Of a stretch of DNA of 19,683 nucleotides, positions 1 through 8,434 are shown piece by piece. How positions within the stretch are numbered: position 1 is the first letter of the stretch; each line of letters opens with the position of its first letter. This DNA comes from DASPKW01 sp038244055. GTDB lineage: Bacteria > Planctomycetota > Phycisphaerae > Tepidisphaerales > Tepidisphaeraceae. A program made the translations under genes and the position numbers. The notes under the pieces were generated by a model. It did not search any database and had not been told where the DNA came from. It saw only the letters and a program-made list of their open reading frames with translations. The DNA lies in NCBI GenBank assembly GCA_038244055.1, contig JBBRTW010000078.1, positions 1 through 19,683 of the forward strand. Direction: 5' to 3'.

Positions 1-275
1 CCCACCGCCCCCCGATATCCTCCCCAATCCCACACCCACTTCATCAAAAGCTCCGCCCCCCAAGAGTAGGGCGTCCATGGCACTTTGCTCGATGCGAAAG
101 ACAACTGATCCACCAGCGGTCGAACCCCCTCGCGCGCGATCTGCTCCCCCACCTTCAAATGCCAGAAACAATCCGGGTCCAGCGTATCGAAAAGGATCGC
201 CTTCCCGCCGGCGCTCAGCGCCAGCAACCCCACCAGAAAATAAAACGCGCGCGGAACCCGCGCTGGTGAACTCAT
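1..275 (-). CDS. Multi-membrane glycosyltransferase-like protein, N-terminal part
   Basis: This is the first 91 codons of a gene running off the left edge on the minus strand; no stop occurs from ATG 275 to base 1. The protein opens with a short polar leader and a hydrophobic helix (FYFLVGLLALSAGG), then DPDCFWHLKVGEQI and RPLVDQLSF. A 'D-x-D-x-x-W-H-L-x-x-G-E-x-I' block followed by 'P-x-x-D-x-x-S-F' after the first helix is typical of large polytopic membrane proteins that resemble family 39/83 glycosyltransferases using polyprenyl-phosphate sugars. That family link is from recall of the motif; substrate is unknown. The start is the first ATG before the helix and has no clear ribosome-binding site. 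It lies 145 nt downstream of the minus-strand glycoside hydrolase and could be co-transcribed with it. Confidence 0.68.
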   Translation of the reverse strand, partial: MSSPARVPRAFYFLVGLLALSAGGKAILFDTLDPDCFWHLKVGEQIAREGVRPLVDQLSFASSKVPWTPYSWGAELLMKWVWDWGGYRGAV

Positions 276-420
276 ATCCCTGTTATCGGGCGGATAGGGC
301 GTCGAGTTTGGCGGCGCGCTCGTTACGGACGAACTTCAAACGCGGTTTCCACATCCTTCGGCAAATCCCACCGCCCAATCGACCCCGCCTCGCGCGTTTT
401 GGCTTCGCTGGCCACCCAAG

Positions 421-3150
421 TTACTCCACCACCAGATACATCGTGTTGGCCGGCAGTTGGATTGTCACGCCGCCCGCATCCTTCTTCACGGCCACCTCGC
501 CGGCCGGGTATCCCGCCAGATCGAGCAGCCGCGCCTTGCTCAGCGAGGGATTCCTGAGCGTCACCGTCGCCCGCGTGTTGACGATCCGCCAGGGAGGCGT
601 GCCGGTGTTGACGATTTCCTCGCCCTCTACCATGGTTTTGCCCTTCTTGATCTGCACGGGTTTGGTCTGCCATCCGCCCAGCCGCGCGGTCGTGCCCACC
701 TGGATCAGCACCTTCTGCGATGACTTGATCGGCTTGTCATCCATCGCCGCGACCGCCAGCGTCGCGTATTCGTTCTCGGAGCTGATGCTGACATCCGGCA
801 GTTCAAACTTTCCGCCGGATTTGCTGAGGAAACCGCTCACCCCCTGGAATTTGGCGGCCGACACCGTGCAGAACCCCGTGTCGTAGTTGAACGCGATCTC
901 ACCGGTCAGGCTGCGGACGGTCTTCTGATCCCGCGAAATATATTTGGAAAGATCGGCCACCTTGCTCTGCGAAGGATTGCCGCCGAACTTGACCACCACC
1001 GGGCCGACCAGAAACGCCAGCGGATCCACCTCCTGCTTGATCGAAGACTCCGGCGCGAAATCTCCCTTGTCGCGATTGGGGTCGAACTTCTCGGCCTCTG
1101 AAATGATCGGCGCTTTGCGTGCCCACATATTGTCGAGCGTCCGCTCTTCATAAACGGCCGGTTCTTTGGCTTGCGTGATGTAGCCCAGCCGGTACGCCAG
1201 GGCATTGATCGGGAACTGGCCGACGCCTTCGGGAGTCGCGACCGACCATTTATCGATCGCGTACGAACTCCCCACTTTCCAGAACAGCCGCCGCGGGTCA
1301 GTCAGCCAGGTCGTCTCGCCCGTGGCGAACCAGTACATGCAATCCACGCCATTGAGCGATTGATAGGCGTTCATCAAGAACGGCCCTTCGCTCTGATAAG
1401 CCGTCGGGTGAACCCAGGCGCTCTCGGTGATGATGATTGGATGCCCCAGCGGCTGCTTGAGCCCGGCCGGGAGCGTGAGCGGATTCTTGAGCACCGATTC
1501 GCTGACAAACTGATGCCCGGGATCGATGCGGTAGCCGTTATTCGCGCCCGTGTGCATGACGCCGACGTACCGGTTGACCGCGATCACTTCATTGGCCGTA
1601 TAAGACCATCGCTCCGAATCATCCATCAGCACCGCATCGGCGCTGCGCCAGTTCATCGCGTTGACGAGCTGCTTGCATCCCAGCGCGCGGCAATGAGCTT
1701 CGATATCCGCATAAAACTCGCGCATACGCCAGGAGATGAACTCGGTCTGATCCGCCAGTCGTTTCGCCTTTCCACCGGCCGACTTCTGGGTCATGTCGTA
1801 AGTCTGATAGAACCAGACAATCCCGTTGGCGACATCATCGTTCTTCAGCTTGTCGCCATTCCACGCCGCGAGCGCGTTGTCGATCGAGCCGTGCTTCTGC
1901 TTGAGCCAGTCGCCGAATTGTTTTGCGAGGATGCGCTTCTGCGGGTCCTTGATCCCCTGGAAAGTCCAGAACAGCAGGCTGTCTTCGTTCTTGACCTGGA
2001 TGATCGCCACGGCCGGCTCATCCTTGAGGGCGATTCCGCTCTCGGGATTCTTGCGCGTGTAGAGCTCCTTCACCCACGCCTTGTAACCGGCCTGCAACTC
2101 GGGGTTGAAGAACAGAATCCCCCAGAGCTCCTGCCCGGCGTACCCTTCGATATTCCAACTCACCGGCGCTTTGGCGTGGGCCCAGTAAGGCGAAATCGTG
2201 CAGTAAATCCCGTGCTTTTTGGCGATGCCGACGAAGCGGATGATCCCATCGATCTCCTTGTTATTCACATCGGTAATCTTCGCCCCTTCTTTGGTATCGC
2301 AGATCAACGTATGCAGGCGCACCATGTTCACGCCCATCTTGGCGAGGAATCGGCAATGCGTTTCGATCTCGGCCGCCGACTTGCTGTAAACGCCCGAGCC
2401 GATCCCCCAGAAGCGGATCGGCGCGCCGTCGCCGCGGACAAAACTCATCCCATCGGCCGACTGCTTGATGTAGCCCTTCTCGCCGGCGGTCTTCTCGTTG
2501 AGATAGCGCAAGTCCAGCAGCGCGCTATCGGTGAATTTGTCGGCCGGTGGATTGAATGGCCAGGACTGATCATCGGCGACCGCGGCGAGCTGCGGCGGCA
2601 CGGAAACCGTCGCGGCCGGCGCGGCCTTGATCGCGGTCGCGGGATCGAATGCTTCGGTCGTCAATACAAAACAGTCGATTGCCCCATGGTGGCTGGTGGC
2701 GCTGGTCATCTTGAATTCGATCGCATGCTGGCCTTTGGTGAGCTTGAGCTTGCCCAGGTCCTCCCAGGCGATGAAGCGCAGATCGGGCTTGTCATCGGCC
2801 GCGATGTTGATGCTGTTCTGCGCCTTCTCGAAATCCACATCTTTCCAGTCCCCGCCATCGATGCGGTAGGCGAGTTTGGATTTGACCGGATTGGCGCGGA
2901 GCCAGAAGGCGTACTCCGCATCCTCGGGGATGGCGAGTTTGTAGCTGGCCGAGCCCTCCTTCTGATCGCTGAAGTTGCTGATCCACGCCCCGCCGGAGAG
3001 TTGCTCGGTCTTGACCTTGTCGTACCACCACGGATGGCGGTTCATCGTGGAGGCGGCCGGTTTCTCCCCCTCCTGCCAGATCGTGGCGGAGTAGGCGGAA
3101 GGAGTGATAGCGGCGAGAAGGGCGATGAGAAGAAGCGTGGTGATCCTCAT
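421..3150 (-). CDS. Secreted clan GH-A glycoside hydrolase (cellulase-like)
   Basis: A 909-residue exported protein. Residues 1-22 form a signal peptide (MRITTLLLIALLAAITPSAYSA). Residues about 23-170 look like a carbohydrate-binding beta-sandwich (IWQEGEKPA, aromatic-rich, ending HHGAIDCFVLTTEAF). Residues about 200-720 look like a TIM barrel of clan GH-A: the IRFWGIG entry block near residue 246, then MGVNMVRLHT, a VKNED block whose N388-E389 fits the acid/base, and IIITESAW whose E576 fits the nucleophile. The rest (about 740-909) is beta-rich and probably an accessory domain. The fold and catalytic pair resemble GH5/GH42 relatives, but I cannot assign a family or substrate. It probably acts on a plant or algal polysaccharide outside the cytoplasmic membrane. 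It diverges from a second secreted carbohydrate-active gene across 192 nt, suggesting one utilisation locus. There is no obvious Shine-Dalgarno. Confidence 0.85.
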   Translation of the reverse strand: MRITTLLLIALLAAITPSAYSATIWQEGEKPAASTMNRHPWWYDKVKTEQLSGGAWISNFSDQKEGSASYKLAIPEDAEYAFWLRANPVKSKLAYRIDGGDWKDVDFEKAQNSINIAADDKPDLRFIAWEDLGKLKLTKGQHAIEFKMTSATSHHGAIDCFVLTTEAFDPATAIKAAPAATVSVPPQLAAVADDQSWPFNPPADKFTDSALLDLRYLNEKTAGEKGYIKQSADGMSFVRGDGAPIRFWGIGSGVYSKSAAEIETHCRFLAKMGVNMVRLHTLICDTKEGAKITDVNNKEIDGIIRFVGIAKKHGIYCTISPYWAHAKAPVSWNIEGYAGQELWGILFFNPELQAGYKAWVKELYTRKNPESGIALKDEPAVAIIQVKNEDSLLFWTFQGIKDPQKRILAKQFGDWLKQKHGSIDNALAAWNGDKLKNDDVANGIVWFYQTYDMTQKSAGGKAKRLADQTEFISWRMREFYADIEAHCRALGCKQLVNAMNWRSADAVLMDDSERWSYTANEVIAVNRYVGVMHTGANNGYRIDPGHQFVSESVLKNPLTLPAGLKQPLGHPIIITESAWVHPTAYQSEGPFLMNAYQSLNGVDCMYWFATGETTWLTDPRRLFWKVGSSYAIDKWSVATPEGVGQFPINALAYRLGYITQAKEPAVYEERTLDNMWARKAPIISEAEKFDPNRDKGDFAPESSIKQEVDPLAFLVGPVVVKFGGNPSQSKVADLSKYISRDQKTVRSLTGEIAFNYDTGFCTVSAAKFQGVSGFLSKSGGKFELPDVSISSENEYATLAVAAMDDKPIKSSQKVLIQVGTTARLGGWQTKPVQIKKGKTMVEGEEIVNTGTPPWRIVNTRATVTLRNPSLSKARLLDLAGYPAGEVAVKKDAGGVTIQLPANTMYLVVE

Positions 3151-3330
3151 GGTGGAGATACACGGATGGGAGTGCAGAGTTGCGTGGGATTCGCGATGCG
3201 CGGCCGATTGAATGAGCCTTCCATGACGAGCTTCGTCTGTCGTTTAAGCCGCGATTCAATATTCGATCCGATTTACCACCGGCCACCTGCGGATTGGCGG
3301 CGGCGTTGGCCATCTCCAGACGCGGGCGGC

Positions 3331-3336
3331 TAGACT
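3331..3336 (+). promoter_or_regulatory. Possible -10 element for a leaderless transcript
   Basis: TAGACT ends 6 nt before the ATG at 3343, and no Shine-Dalgarno lies between. Transcription from it would begin at or next to the start codon. The best -35 candidate, TTGGCC at 3306-3311, is 19 nt away and weak, so this is only a suggestion. Confidence 0.25.
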
Positions 3337-3342
3337 TGCGGG

Positions 3343-6018
3343 ATGCGATTCCTACTTCCCCTTCTCTGCCTGGCCGCGTTTTCGGCACAAGCTGTGCCGG
3401 ATTTGGTGACGACCCATCTCTCTGTTTCGGTCGACCCCGCCACCGGGCAGATGTCGATTGAGGATAAGGAGGGCGGGGCGCTCTGGACCTCGGCCGCGCC
3501 GCGCTTCGGGCAGATGACTGTGGATATCGGAGGGAAGAAGCAGGTGCTGGATCTGGGGCGGTGTGAAGTGGAGAAGACGGCGGCGGGGCTGAAGGTGGCG
3601 TTTCATCCGCTGGCTACCAGGCCGGCGGCCGCGATCAGTTTTATGATCGCGACAACGGCGGATGGGCGGGGATTGACGATTGGCGTCGATCCAGCCGCCG
3701 ATTTGCAGGTGGATTCAATTCGCCTGCTCGATCTGATGCTGACCGCCGCCGAGGGTGGATATGCGCTGGTGCCTTGCCGGCAAGGCTTGTTGATCCCGGC
3801 CGATTCGGGCGTGGCCTTCACGCGGCGGTTTGGCACCTCCGAATACGAGGGGTGCCACATGAACATGATCGGGCTGGTGAAAGCGCCCGCGGGGCAGAAG
3901 TGGGCTGGTCAGGCTGGCGCAACCGCGCTGATCACCTGGGATGATCCGTATGTGTCGGCTGATCTGAAGGCGGAAATCCCCGGCGGGGATAAGGCGAAAC
4001 AGGTTCTTTCGACCTCGTTTGGTCTGCGGAAATCGGCCAACACCCTGACCATTCGATTCGGCGGCAAAGGCGACTGGAGCACGCTGGCGAAGATGTATCG
4101 AACCATCGCGCAGGAGAAAGGGCTGGTCGTGAACTGGGATCAGAAGATCAAGGAGAATCCCGAGCGGGCCAAATATCTCGGGGCGTCGAACTTCAAGCTC
4201 TGGTCGGCCTTGAACCGGCGGATGGACGATGATTCGAAAAAGGAAATCAGTTGCAACGTGAACTGGACTTTCGATGAGGCGGCGCAGGTGGCCGATCATC
4301 TCAAGAACGACCTGAAGATGGAGAAGGTGCTCTTCACGATCGGCGGGTGGACCCATCGCGGGTACGACAACCAGCATCCCGATGTCCTGCCGGCCGCGCC
4401 CGAGTGCGGCGGGGATGAGGCGCTGGCGAAGGCCTCGCGACACATCATGTCGCTGGGGTATTTGTTCTGCCTGCACGATAACTACCAGGACATGTATCGC
4501 GATGCCCCATCTTACAACGAAAAATATCTTCAGCGCACGGCCGATGGCAATATCGCGCGGGGCGGGAAATGGGCGGGGGGAAAGTGCGATGTGATCTGCG
4601 CCCAGATGGCGCTGGAACTGGCCAAGCGCCCGCAGAATCTGCCGGGGATCAAGAAACTGACCGATGCGAATTCCTTCTTCATCGATACGACTTACGCCGC
4701 CGGCTTGCAGGAATGCTATGCCAAGGAGCATCCGCTGACGCGCTCGGATGATATGAAGTGGAAGATCGCGCTATCGGATTATTCACGCGGCGTCTTCGGC
4801 ACTTTCGGCAGCGAATGCGGCCGGGAATGGGCCATCCCGCACGCCGATTTCTTCGAAGGCCTGACCGGTGTTTCCGGGCAGTATTACCACAACATGGAGC
4901 CGCAGGTGGCACTGGGTGCCAGCGTCGTGCCCCTCTTCGAGATGGTCTATCACGACTGCATCGCGGCCTACGGGAAGTACGGCTATTCGCCGCAGTCGGC
5001 CGCGCCCTATGTGCTTCACCATATCCTGATCGCCCGGCCGCTGAATTATCACAACGTCCCCTCGCATCTCTACTGGAAGAACGCGATTGCTGAGGACGCG
5101 CCGCTCAAATTCTCGCCCACCATCGACCAGTTTAAGCAGATCGGCCCGCGTAAAATCACCATCACCTATGCCTGGAAAGTCGATGGCACGACGACTCAGG
5201 ATTGGTCCGCTCTCGGCCATTTCACGGATGCGCGCGGCAAAGAGATCCTCTTCCAGAACGACTACGCCCCGACGCCGCCGACCTCGCAGTGGAAGCCGGG
5301 CCAGATCATCAAGCAGGGGCCGTTCACGGTAAGCGTGCCGGCCAAGGCGACCGGGACGTATGACCTGCGCATCGGCCTATACAGCAAGGGCCAGGGCCGG
5401 CGCGCTGTTTTAGTTGGCCCGCAGGATAAGGAGCAGCGCACTTTGGTCGGTCGCGTGAAAATCACCGGCGACAACGTGGAACTCCTCCCCGCGCCCGAGG
5501 CCATGCCGGAGGCCGCGAAATCCAACCTCAACCTCTGGACCCGCGGGCAGGGGGGCTGGACCGAGACGCTGCATTCGTATGACCGCTTCGTCAAAAACAC
5601 GCACGAGGTGCTCTCACCCCTCAACGAGATCACCGCGCGGATGCAGATGACCGGCTTCGAATTCCTCACCCCCGATCGCGGCGTGCGCCGGGCGGTCTTC
5701 GGGCAGGGGGATTTGGCCGTTACCATCATCGTCAACGAGAGCGATGCACCCTACGCGCTGGAGTCGGCCGGATATGGGCGGGTGGTGATCCCGACACTCG
5801 GATTCTTCGCGGAATCATCGGGCTTCGTCGCGTTCTGCGCGCTGGAGGTGGGCGGAGTGAAATACGATGCCCCGACGATGTTCACGGCCAGAGCGCTCGA
5901 TGGAAAACCGCTGGCCGGCTCGGGCAAGATCCGCGTGTACCATGCATTCGGCGATGATCGCATTCACCTGGGCAAGCGCGAATGGAAAGTGGCGCGGCAA
6001 GCGGTCGTGGGCGATTGA
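3343..6018 (+). CDS. Secreted glycoside-hydrolase-like protein (GH101/DUF5696-like)
   Basis: An 891-residue protein with a short signal peptide (MRFLLPLLCLAAFSAQA). Residues about 20-260 are a beta-sandwich resembling the supersandwich that precedes catalytic barrels in GH101-type enzymes. The central part is a probable barrel: VLFTIGGWTHRGYDNQHPD, AAPECGGDEAL, LGYLFCLHDNYQDMY, then FFIDTTYAA with D448 and GSECGREWA with E491 and E495. D448 and E491 are my candidates for nucleophile and acid/base. After about residue 590 the protein is beta-rich again (TYAWKVDGTTTQDWS onward), like a carbohydrate-binding module. The closest match from memory is DUF5696/GH101-like proteins, whose GH101 members release O-linked glycans; the substrate here is unknown. 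The start is the only ATG before the signal peptide. The 3' end overlaps the convergent kinase-like gene by 55 nt. Confidence 0.8.
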   Translation: MRFLLPLLCLAAFSAQAVPDLVTTHLSVSVDPATGQMSIEDKEGGALWTSAAPRFGQMTVDIGGKKQVLDLGRCEVEKTAAGLKVAFHPLATRPAAAISFMIATTADGRGLTIGVDPAADLQVDSIRLLDLMLTAAEGGYALVPCRQGLLIPADSGVAFTRRFGTSEYEGCHMNMIGLVKAPAGQKWAGQAGATALITWDDPYVSADLKAEIPGGDKAKQVLSTSFGLRKSANTLTIRFGGKGDWSTLAKMYRTIAQEKGLVVNWDQKIKENPERAKYLGASNFKLWSALNRRMDDDSKKEISCNVNWTFDEAAQVADHLKNDLKMEKVLFTIGGWTHRGYDNQHPDVLPAAPECGGDEALAKASRHIMSLGYLFCLHDNYQDMYRDAPSYNEKYLQRTADGNIARGGKWAGGKCDVICAQMALELAKRPQNLPGIKKLTDANSFFIDTTYAAGLQECYAKEHPLTRSDDMKWKIALSDYSRGVFGTFGSECGREWAIPHADFFEGLTGVSGQYYHNMEPQVALGASVVPLFEMVYHDCIAAYGKYGYSPQSAAPYVLHHILIARPLNYHNVPSHLYWKNAIAEDAPLKFSPTIDQFKQIGPRKITITYAWKVDGTTTQDWSALGHFTDARGKEILFQNDYAPTPPTSQWKPGQIIKQGPFTVSVPAKATGTYDLRIGLYSKGQGRRAVLVGPQDKEQRTLVGRVKITGDNVELLPAPEAMPEAAKSNLNLWTRGQGGWTETLHSYDRFVKNTHEVLSPLNEITARMQMTGFEFLTPDRGVRRAVFGQGDLAVTIIVNESDAPYALESAGYGRVVIPTLGFFAESSGFVAFCALEVGGVKYDAPTMFTARALDGKPLAGSGKIRVYHAFGDDRIHLGKREWKVARQAVVGD

Positions 6019-6800
6019 CGACCGGCCAGCATGCCCCACAACGCCAGCAGGATGAGGACGATGAGCCCCTCGGCGCCGGCGATCATCGCGAGCTTTTCGG
6101 TGGAAGTGTTCTTGAGCAGGCCGAGCATGGCCAGCGCAGCGAGGGGCACGAGGACATTATCGAAGCCGCCAATGGCGAGGGCTTCGATGAGCATCGTTGC
6201 CATGGCGATGCTGGCGGAGAGGAGAATCCGCCGGGCGGGGCCGGCATCGGCATCGCCCAGAAAAGTCAGTGGGGCAAAGACGCAGATAAAAGCGATGAGT
6301 GCGAAAGACAGGGAGCCTTCGATGCTCTTGCGGCCGCCCGGCGCGGGGTAGATGCACATTCCAAAGCGCCGGCCGACCAGCGCGGCGGCCGCATCCGCGA
6401 GCCCGAGGACGAGCAGCGCGGCGACATACCCGGCGCGATTGCCGGCCGCCCGTTCATCGGCCGTCAATACGAACAACGCGAGAACCGTCACCGGAAAAAG
6501 AAACTCGCCGATGGATTGCCGCTCGACACCATAAATGACATTCGCCACCTGATCATCCAGCCCCTTCACGAATCGCCGGGCGATCAGCAGGCTCACATAG
6601 ACGCCGCAAAGGACGACCACCGGCCAAACCGATGCGAAAAGCCAGGGCAGCGCGGCGAGGATCAAACCCATCCCCGCATGCAGCGCCTTGCGCGAAATCT
6701 CCGAGCTGAATCCAAAACGCGAATGGCTGAAGCGCACCGCGGCAAGCAAGGCGCGACTGGCGAGGAGGACGGCGAGGATGAAAAGCAGGTCGTGAACCAT
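5964..6800 (-). CDS. Phytol/dolichol-kinase-like integral membrane protein
   Basis: A 278-residue polytopic protein with about seven hydrophobic helices. Family signatures are visible in order: R37-K38-x-x-H41 (SRKALHAGMG), the GLADAAAALVGRRFG block with D136 and G143, the RKSIEGSLSF block (K158, S159, E161, G162), and EALAIGGFDNVLVPL. This is the arrangement of the phytol kinase/dolichol kinase/CDP-diglyceride-synthase-like superfamily, which transfers phosphate from a CTP-type donor to an isoprenoid alcohol at the cytoplasmic membrane. Whether the acceptor is phytol, a polyprenol or another lipid cannot be told. Length is normal for the group. The last 18 codons (SPTTACRATFHSRLPR tail) are antisense to the end of the convergent secreted protein and are probably not conserved. 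A one-helix protein starts upstream and may share its transcript. Confidence 0.83.
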   Translation of the reverse strand: MVHDLLFILAVLLASRALLAAVRFSHSRFGFSSEISRKALHAGMGLILAALPWLFASVWPVVVLCGVYVSLLIARRFVKGLDDQVANVIYGVERQSIGEFLFPVTVLALFVLTADERAAGNRAGYVAALLVLGLADAAAALVGRRFGMCIYPAPGGRKSIEGSLSFALIAFICVFAPLTFLGDADAGPARRILLSASIAMATMLIEALAIGGFDNVLVPLAALAMLGLLKNTSTEKLAMIAGAEGLIVLILLALWGMLAGRQSPTTACRATFHSRLPR

Positions 6801-6856
6801 GATGACGATTTGATTCAGGGCGATTCATTTGCCAGTGACCGACAATCGGGGTGTCG

Positions 6857-7039
6857 TCAGCCCGCCACGCTGAACTTCCGAAACGCAAACCAGATTATCG
6901 TGAAATAGAACATCCCCACGATCGCCGCGACGCCGAGAATCAGCGATAAGGACACGGCAATTTTGCCGCCGTCGAAATACTCCCGCACCGGAGCCAGGTC
7001 CGGCCGGGCGTATTCGAGCGTTGGCGGCGAATCGTTCAT
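6857..7039 (-). CDS. Small single-helix membrane protein
   Basis: A 60-residue ORF reading MNDSPPTLEYARPDLAP, then a charged stretch, one long hydrophobic segment (about residues 28-54, SLSLILGVAAIVGMFYFTII) and a short basic tail (FRKFSVAG). Composition and topology look like a genuine small membrane protein and not a shadow of another frame, since nothing else codes here. It precedes the kinase-like gene by 56 nt on the same strand. No Shine-Dalgarno is visible and no family is recognised. Confidence 0.55.
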   Translation of the reverse strand: MNDSPPTLEYARPDLAPVREYFDGGKIAVSLSLILGVAAIVGMFYFTIIWFAFRKFSVAG

Positions 7040-7080
7040 GGCGGTGCGGAAAAATGAAAATCAGAAGGCGGAAGTATGAC

Positions 7081-7150
7081 GGATGAAGAATGACGGATGA
7101 CGGCGCAACGTCTTATTCATCCTTCATCCTTCATCCTTCCGCCTTCATCC
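7081..7150. repeat. Heptad array with inverted arms (GGATGAA / TTCATCC)
   Basis: The left arm 7081-7101 holds three heptads (GGATGAA, GAATGAC, GGATGAC). The right array 7116-7150 holds five (TTCATCC three times, TTCCGCC, TTCATCC). Left arm and 7116-7136 are reverse complements at 18 of 21 positions, with a 14-nt spacer. It lies between the small membrane protein and the regulator's terminator and could fold as a cruciform or RNA hairpin. Confidence 0.8.
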
Positions 7151-7202
7151 TTTCCCGATGACTTTTCCCTGAAAATAACTCTACAAGACAAAGCCCAAGA
7201 GC

Positions 7203-7274
7203 AAAAAAAAGCCGGCTCGCCCACCCACCGCCTACGCTGGTGAGATCCTGTCGGACAGCGGCAGACGAGCCGGC
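7203..7274 (-). terminator. Rho-independent-type terminator of the repressor operon
   Basis: On the minus strand GCCGGCTCG (7274-7266) pairs perfectly with CGAGCCGGC (7219-7211) and is followed by eight T (7210-7203). The 46-nt loop holds a smaller palindrome, CTGTCGGACAG. The first arm lies inside the last codons of the regulator gene, so the stop codon sits in the loop. The long loop lowers confidence. Confidence 0.55.
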
Positions 7275-7654
7275 ACAGCGCGACCCGTGGCGGATAACGC
7301 ATCCGCCACGACGTTCTCCAATTCCTGTACGTACTCGATGAATCGTTTTCTTCCGGTTTCGGTCAATCGAACCAGCGTCTGCGGCCGGTTATTTTTGTAC
7401 CCCTTCCAGACCTCCACCAGCCGCGCCTCCTGGAGCATCGCCAGATGGCGGCTGAGGTTTCCATCCGTCAGCGTGCAAAGCTCCTTGAGATCGTTGAATA
7501 AAACGCCCTCCGGATTGCTCGCCAGCGAAGCCATGATCGAGAGCCGCGCCTTCTCGTGAATGACCCGCTCGAGGCGATCGTAGGCGTAGCGGCCGGTCGC
7601 CTTATCGCCGGGACCGGGCTGCGCGTGCGAAGATGGAGGCTTGCGTGAGGCCAT
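7232..7654 (-). CDS. Winged-helix transcriptional regulator (HTH_34/MarR-ArsR-like)
   Basis: A 140-residue DNA-binding protein. After a polar N-terminus (about 1-28) comes the winged helix: EKARLSIMASLASNPEGVLFNDLKELCTLTDGNLSRHLAMLQEARLV is the helix-turn-helix, with the recognition helix around TDGNLSRHLAMLQ, and VWKGYKNNRPQTLVRLTETGRKRF is the wing. A C-terminal helix (RFIEYVQELENVVADAL) probably dimerises. This order matches small one-domain regulators of the HTH_34 type. It has no obvious metal- or ligand-binding cysteines. The gene begins 6 nt after the membrane-protein stop, so the two form one operon. The inverted repeat over the operon promoter is a natural site for autorepression, which is inference. 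Confidence 0.87.
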   Translation of the reverse strand: MASRKPPSSHAQPGPGDKATGRYAYDRLERVIHEKARLSIMASLASNPEGVLFNDLKELCTLTDGNLSRHLAMLQEARLVEVWKGYKNNRPQTLVRLTETGRKRFIEYVQELENVVADALSATGRAVPARLPLSDRISPA

Positions 7655-7660
7655 GACGGA

Positions 7661-8356
7661 TTAGCTCAATATCTTGTGGCGGAGGTTCTGGTTGTCGCCG
7701 GGCTGAAACGGCTTTTGCATCAGTTCGAGATTCGGAGGCTCGCCCGGCGTCATTCCGGTGCGGCGCTCCAGGGTCCAGTAGAGGATGATGGCCGCGAGAA
7801 ACTGGCCGATGGAGAAGATCAAACCCATCGTCCATGGCGAAAATGCGTGTCGCGGGTTGAGCGAGATGCACGTCAATCCCGCCAGCAGGTAAAACCCGCC
7901 GACAATCCCGATCGCCCGCGGCAATACCGTCCGCGAGGCGAAAACGCCCATCGCCACCATGATCGACCACAATCCCGGCAGCAGCCAGGCCTCCGGCTGG
8001 GCGAACAGGTCAATCGCCAGCGTCAGCAGCGCTCCGGCCACCAGCGGCGGCGCGAACTGCTCGGCCGCCAATACCGTCAGATCGCGCTGCAGCGATGAAT
8101 CCGAGCGCCGGCAGCGAATCACCATATGCACTGCCGCCGCCAGCAAACTGATCACCGCCACCGCCAGCCAGACCGATAAGTACCCCGTCAGGTTCTGGTA
8201 AGGCACCGGCACCATCGCCGACTGCACGAACGCCCCCGCCAGCGCCACGCACCCGGAGAACGCGACGGTGGCCGAGCGATACCCGCGAAACAACCCCGCC
8301 CGCGCCATCTGCCGGCGAATCTGCGTGATCTGCGATAGCGCTTCGTTGAGTTCCAT
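7661..8356 (-). CDS. Six-helix membrane protein of a regulator operon
   Basis: A 231-residue protein with a cytoplasmic-looking N-terminus (MELNEALSQITQIRRQMARAG) and six predicted membrane segments near residues 28-48, 60-80, 103-121, 126-146, 150-170 and 178-200, then a polar tail. No catalytic or transport motif is recognised. Its pairing with a winged-helix regulator 6 nt downstream suggests it is the regulated partner, perhaps an envelope or stress-response membrane protein. The start at 8356 is 35 nt downstream of the inverted-repeat operator and 41 nt from the -10 element; AGGTGA lies a few bases upstream and may be a weak ribosome-binding site. Confidence 0.78.
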   Translation of the reverse strand: MELNEALSQITQIRRQMARAGLFRGYRSATVAFSGCVALAGAFVQSAMVPVPYQNLTGYLSVWLAVAVISLLAAAVHMVIRCRRSDSSLQRDLTVLAAEQFAPPLVAGALLTLAIDLFAQPEAWLLPGLWSIMVAMGVFASRTVLPRAIGIVGGFYLLAGLTCISLNPRHAFSPWTMGLIFSIGQFLAAIILYWTLERRTGMTPGEPPNLELMQKPFQPGDNQNLRHKILS

Positions 8357-8383
8357 GGCGAGGTCACCTTTCCTGAACGACTG

Positions 8384-8400
8384 ACTTTACATGACAAAGT
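8384..8400. promoter_or_regulatory. Candidate operator: ACTTT-N7-AAAGT inverted repeat
   Basis: ACTTTACATGACAAAGT is an inverted repeat with 5-bp arms. It overlaps the -10 box of the minus-strand promoter by three bases and covers the expected transcription start, which is where a repressor would act. The winged-helix regulator encoded in the same operon is the obvious candidate. Confidence 0.55.
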
Positions 8401-8425
8401 ATAATCGGCGATTTGCCGCCGTCAA
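8398..8425 (-). promoter_or_regulatory. Sigma70-type promoter of the regulator operon
   Basis: On the minus strand TTGACG (8425-8420) and TATACT (8403-8398) are separated by 16 nt. Five of six bases match the consensus at each box. It points to the membrane-protein and regulator genes. Confidence 0.65.
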
Positions 8426-8434
8426 GTGAAAAAT

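Noticed and set aside
1171..3333. 720-residue plus-strand ORF
   Set aside because: It is antisense to the glycoside hydrolase gene, is rich in Arg/Gly/His without domains or hydrophobic core pattern, and results from GC-rich codon use in the real gene.
3715..4731. 338-residue minus-strand ORF
   Set aside because: Shadow of the GH101/DUF5696-like gene; no recognisable motif, and the plus frame has a signal peptide and conserved blocks.
5982..6908. 308-residue plus-strand ORF rich in D, E, G, H and Q
   Set aside because: Antisense image of hydrophobic membrane-protein codons in the kinase-like gene.
7117..7302. 61-residue minus-strand ORF ending in KDEGGRMKDEG
   Set aside because: The tail is translated heptad repeat and the rest overlaps the regulator and its terminator in another frame.
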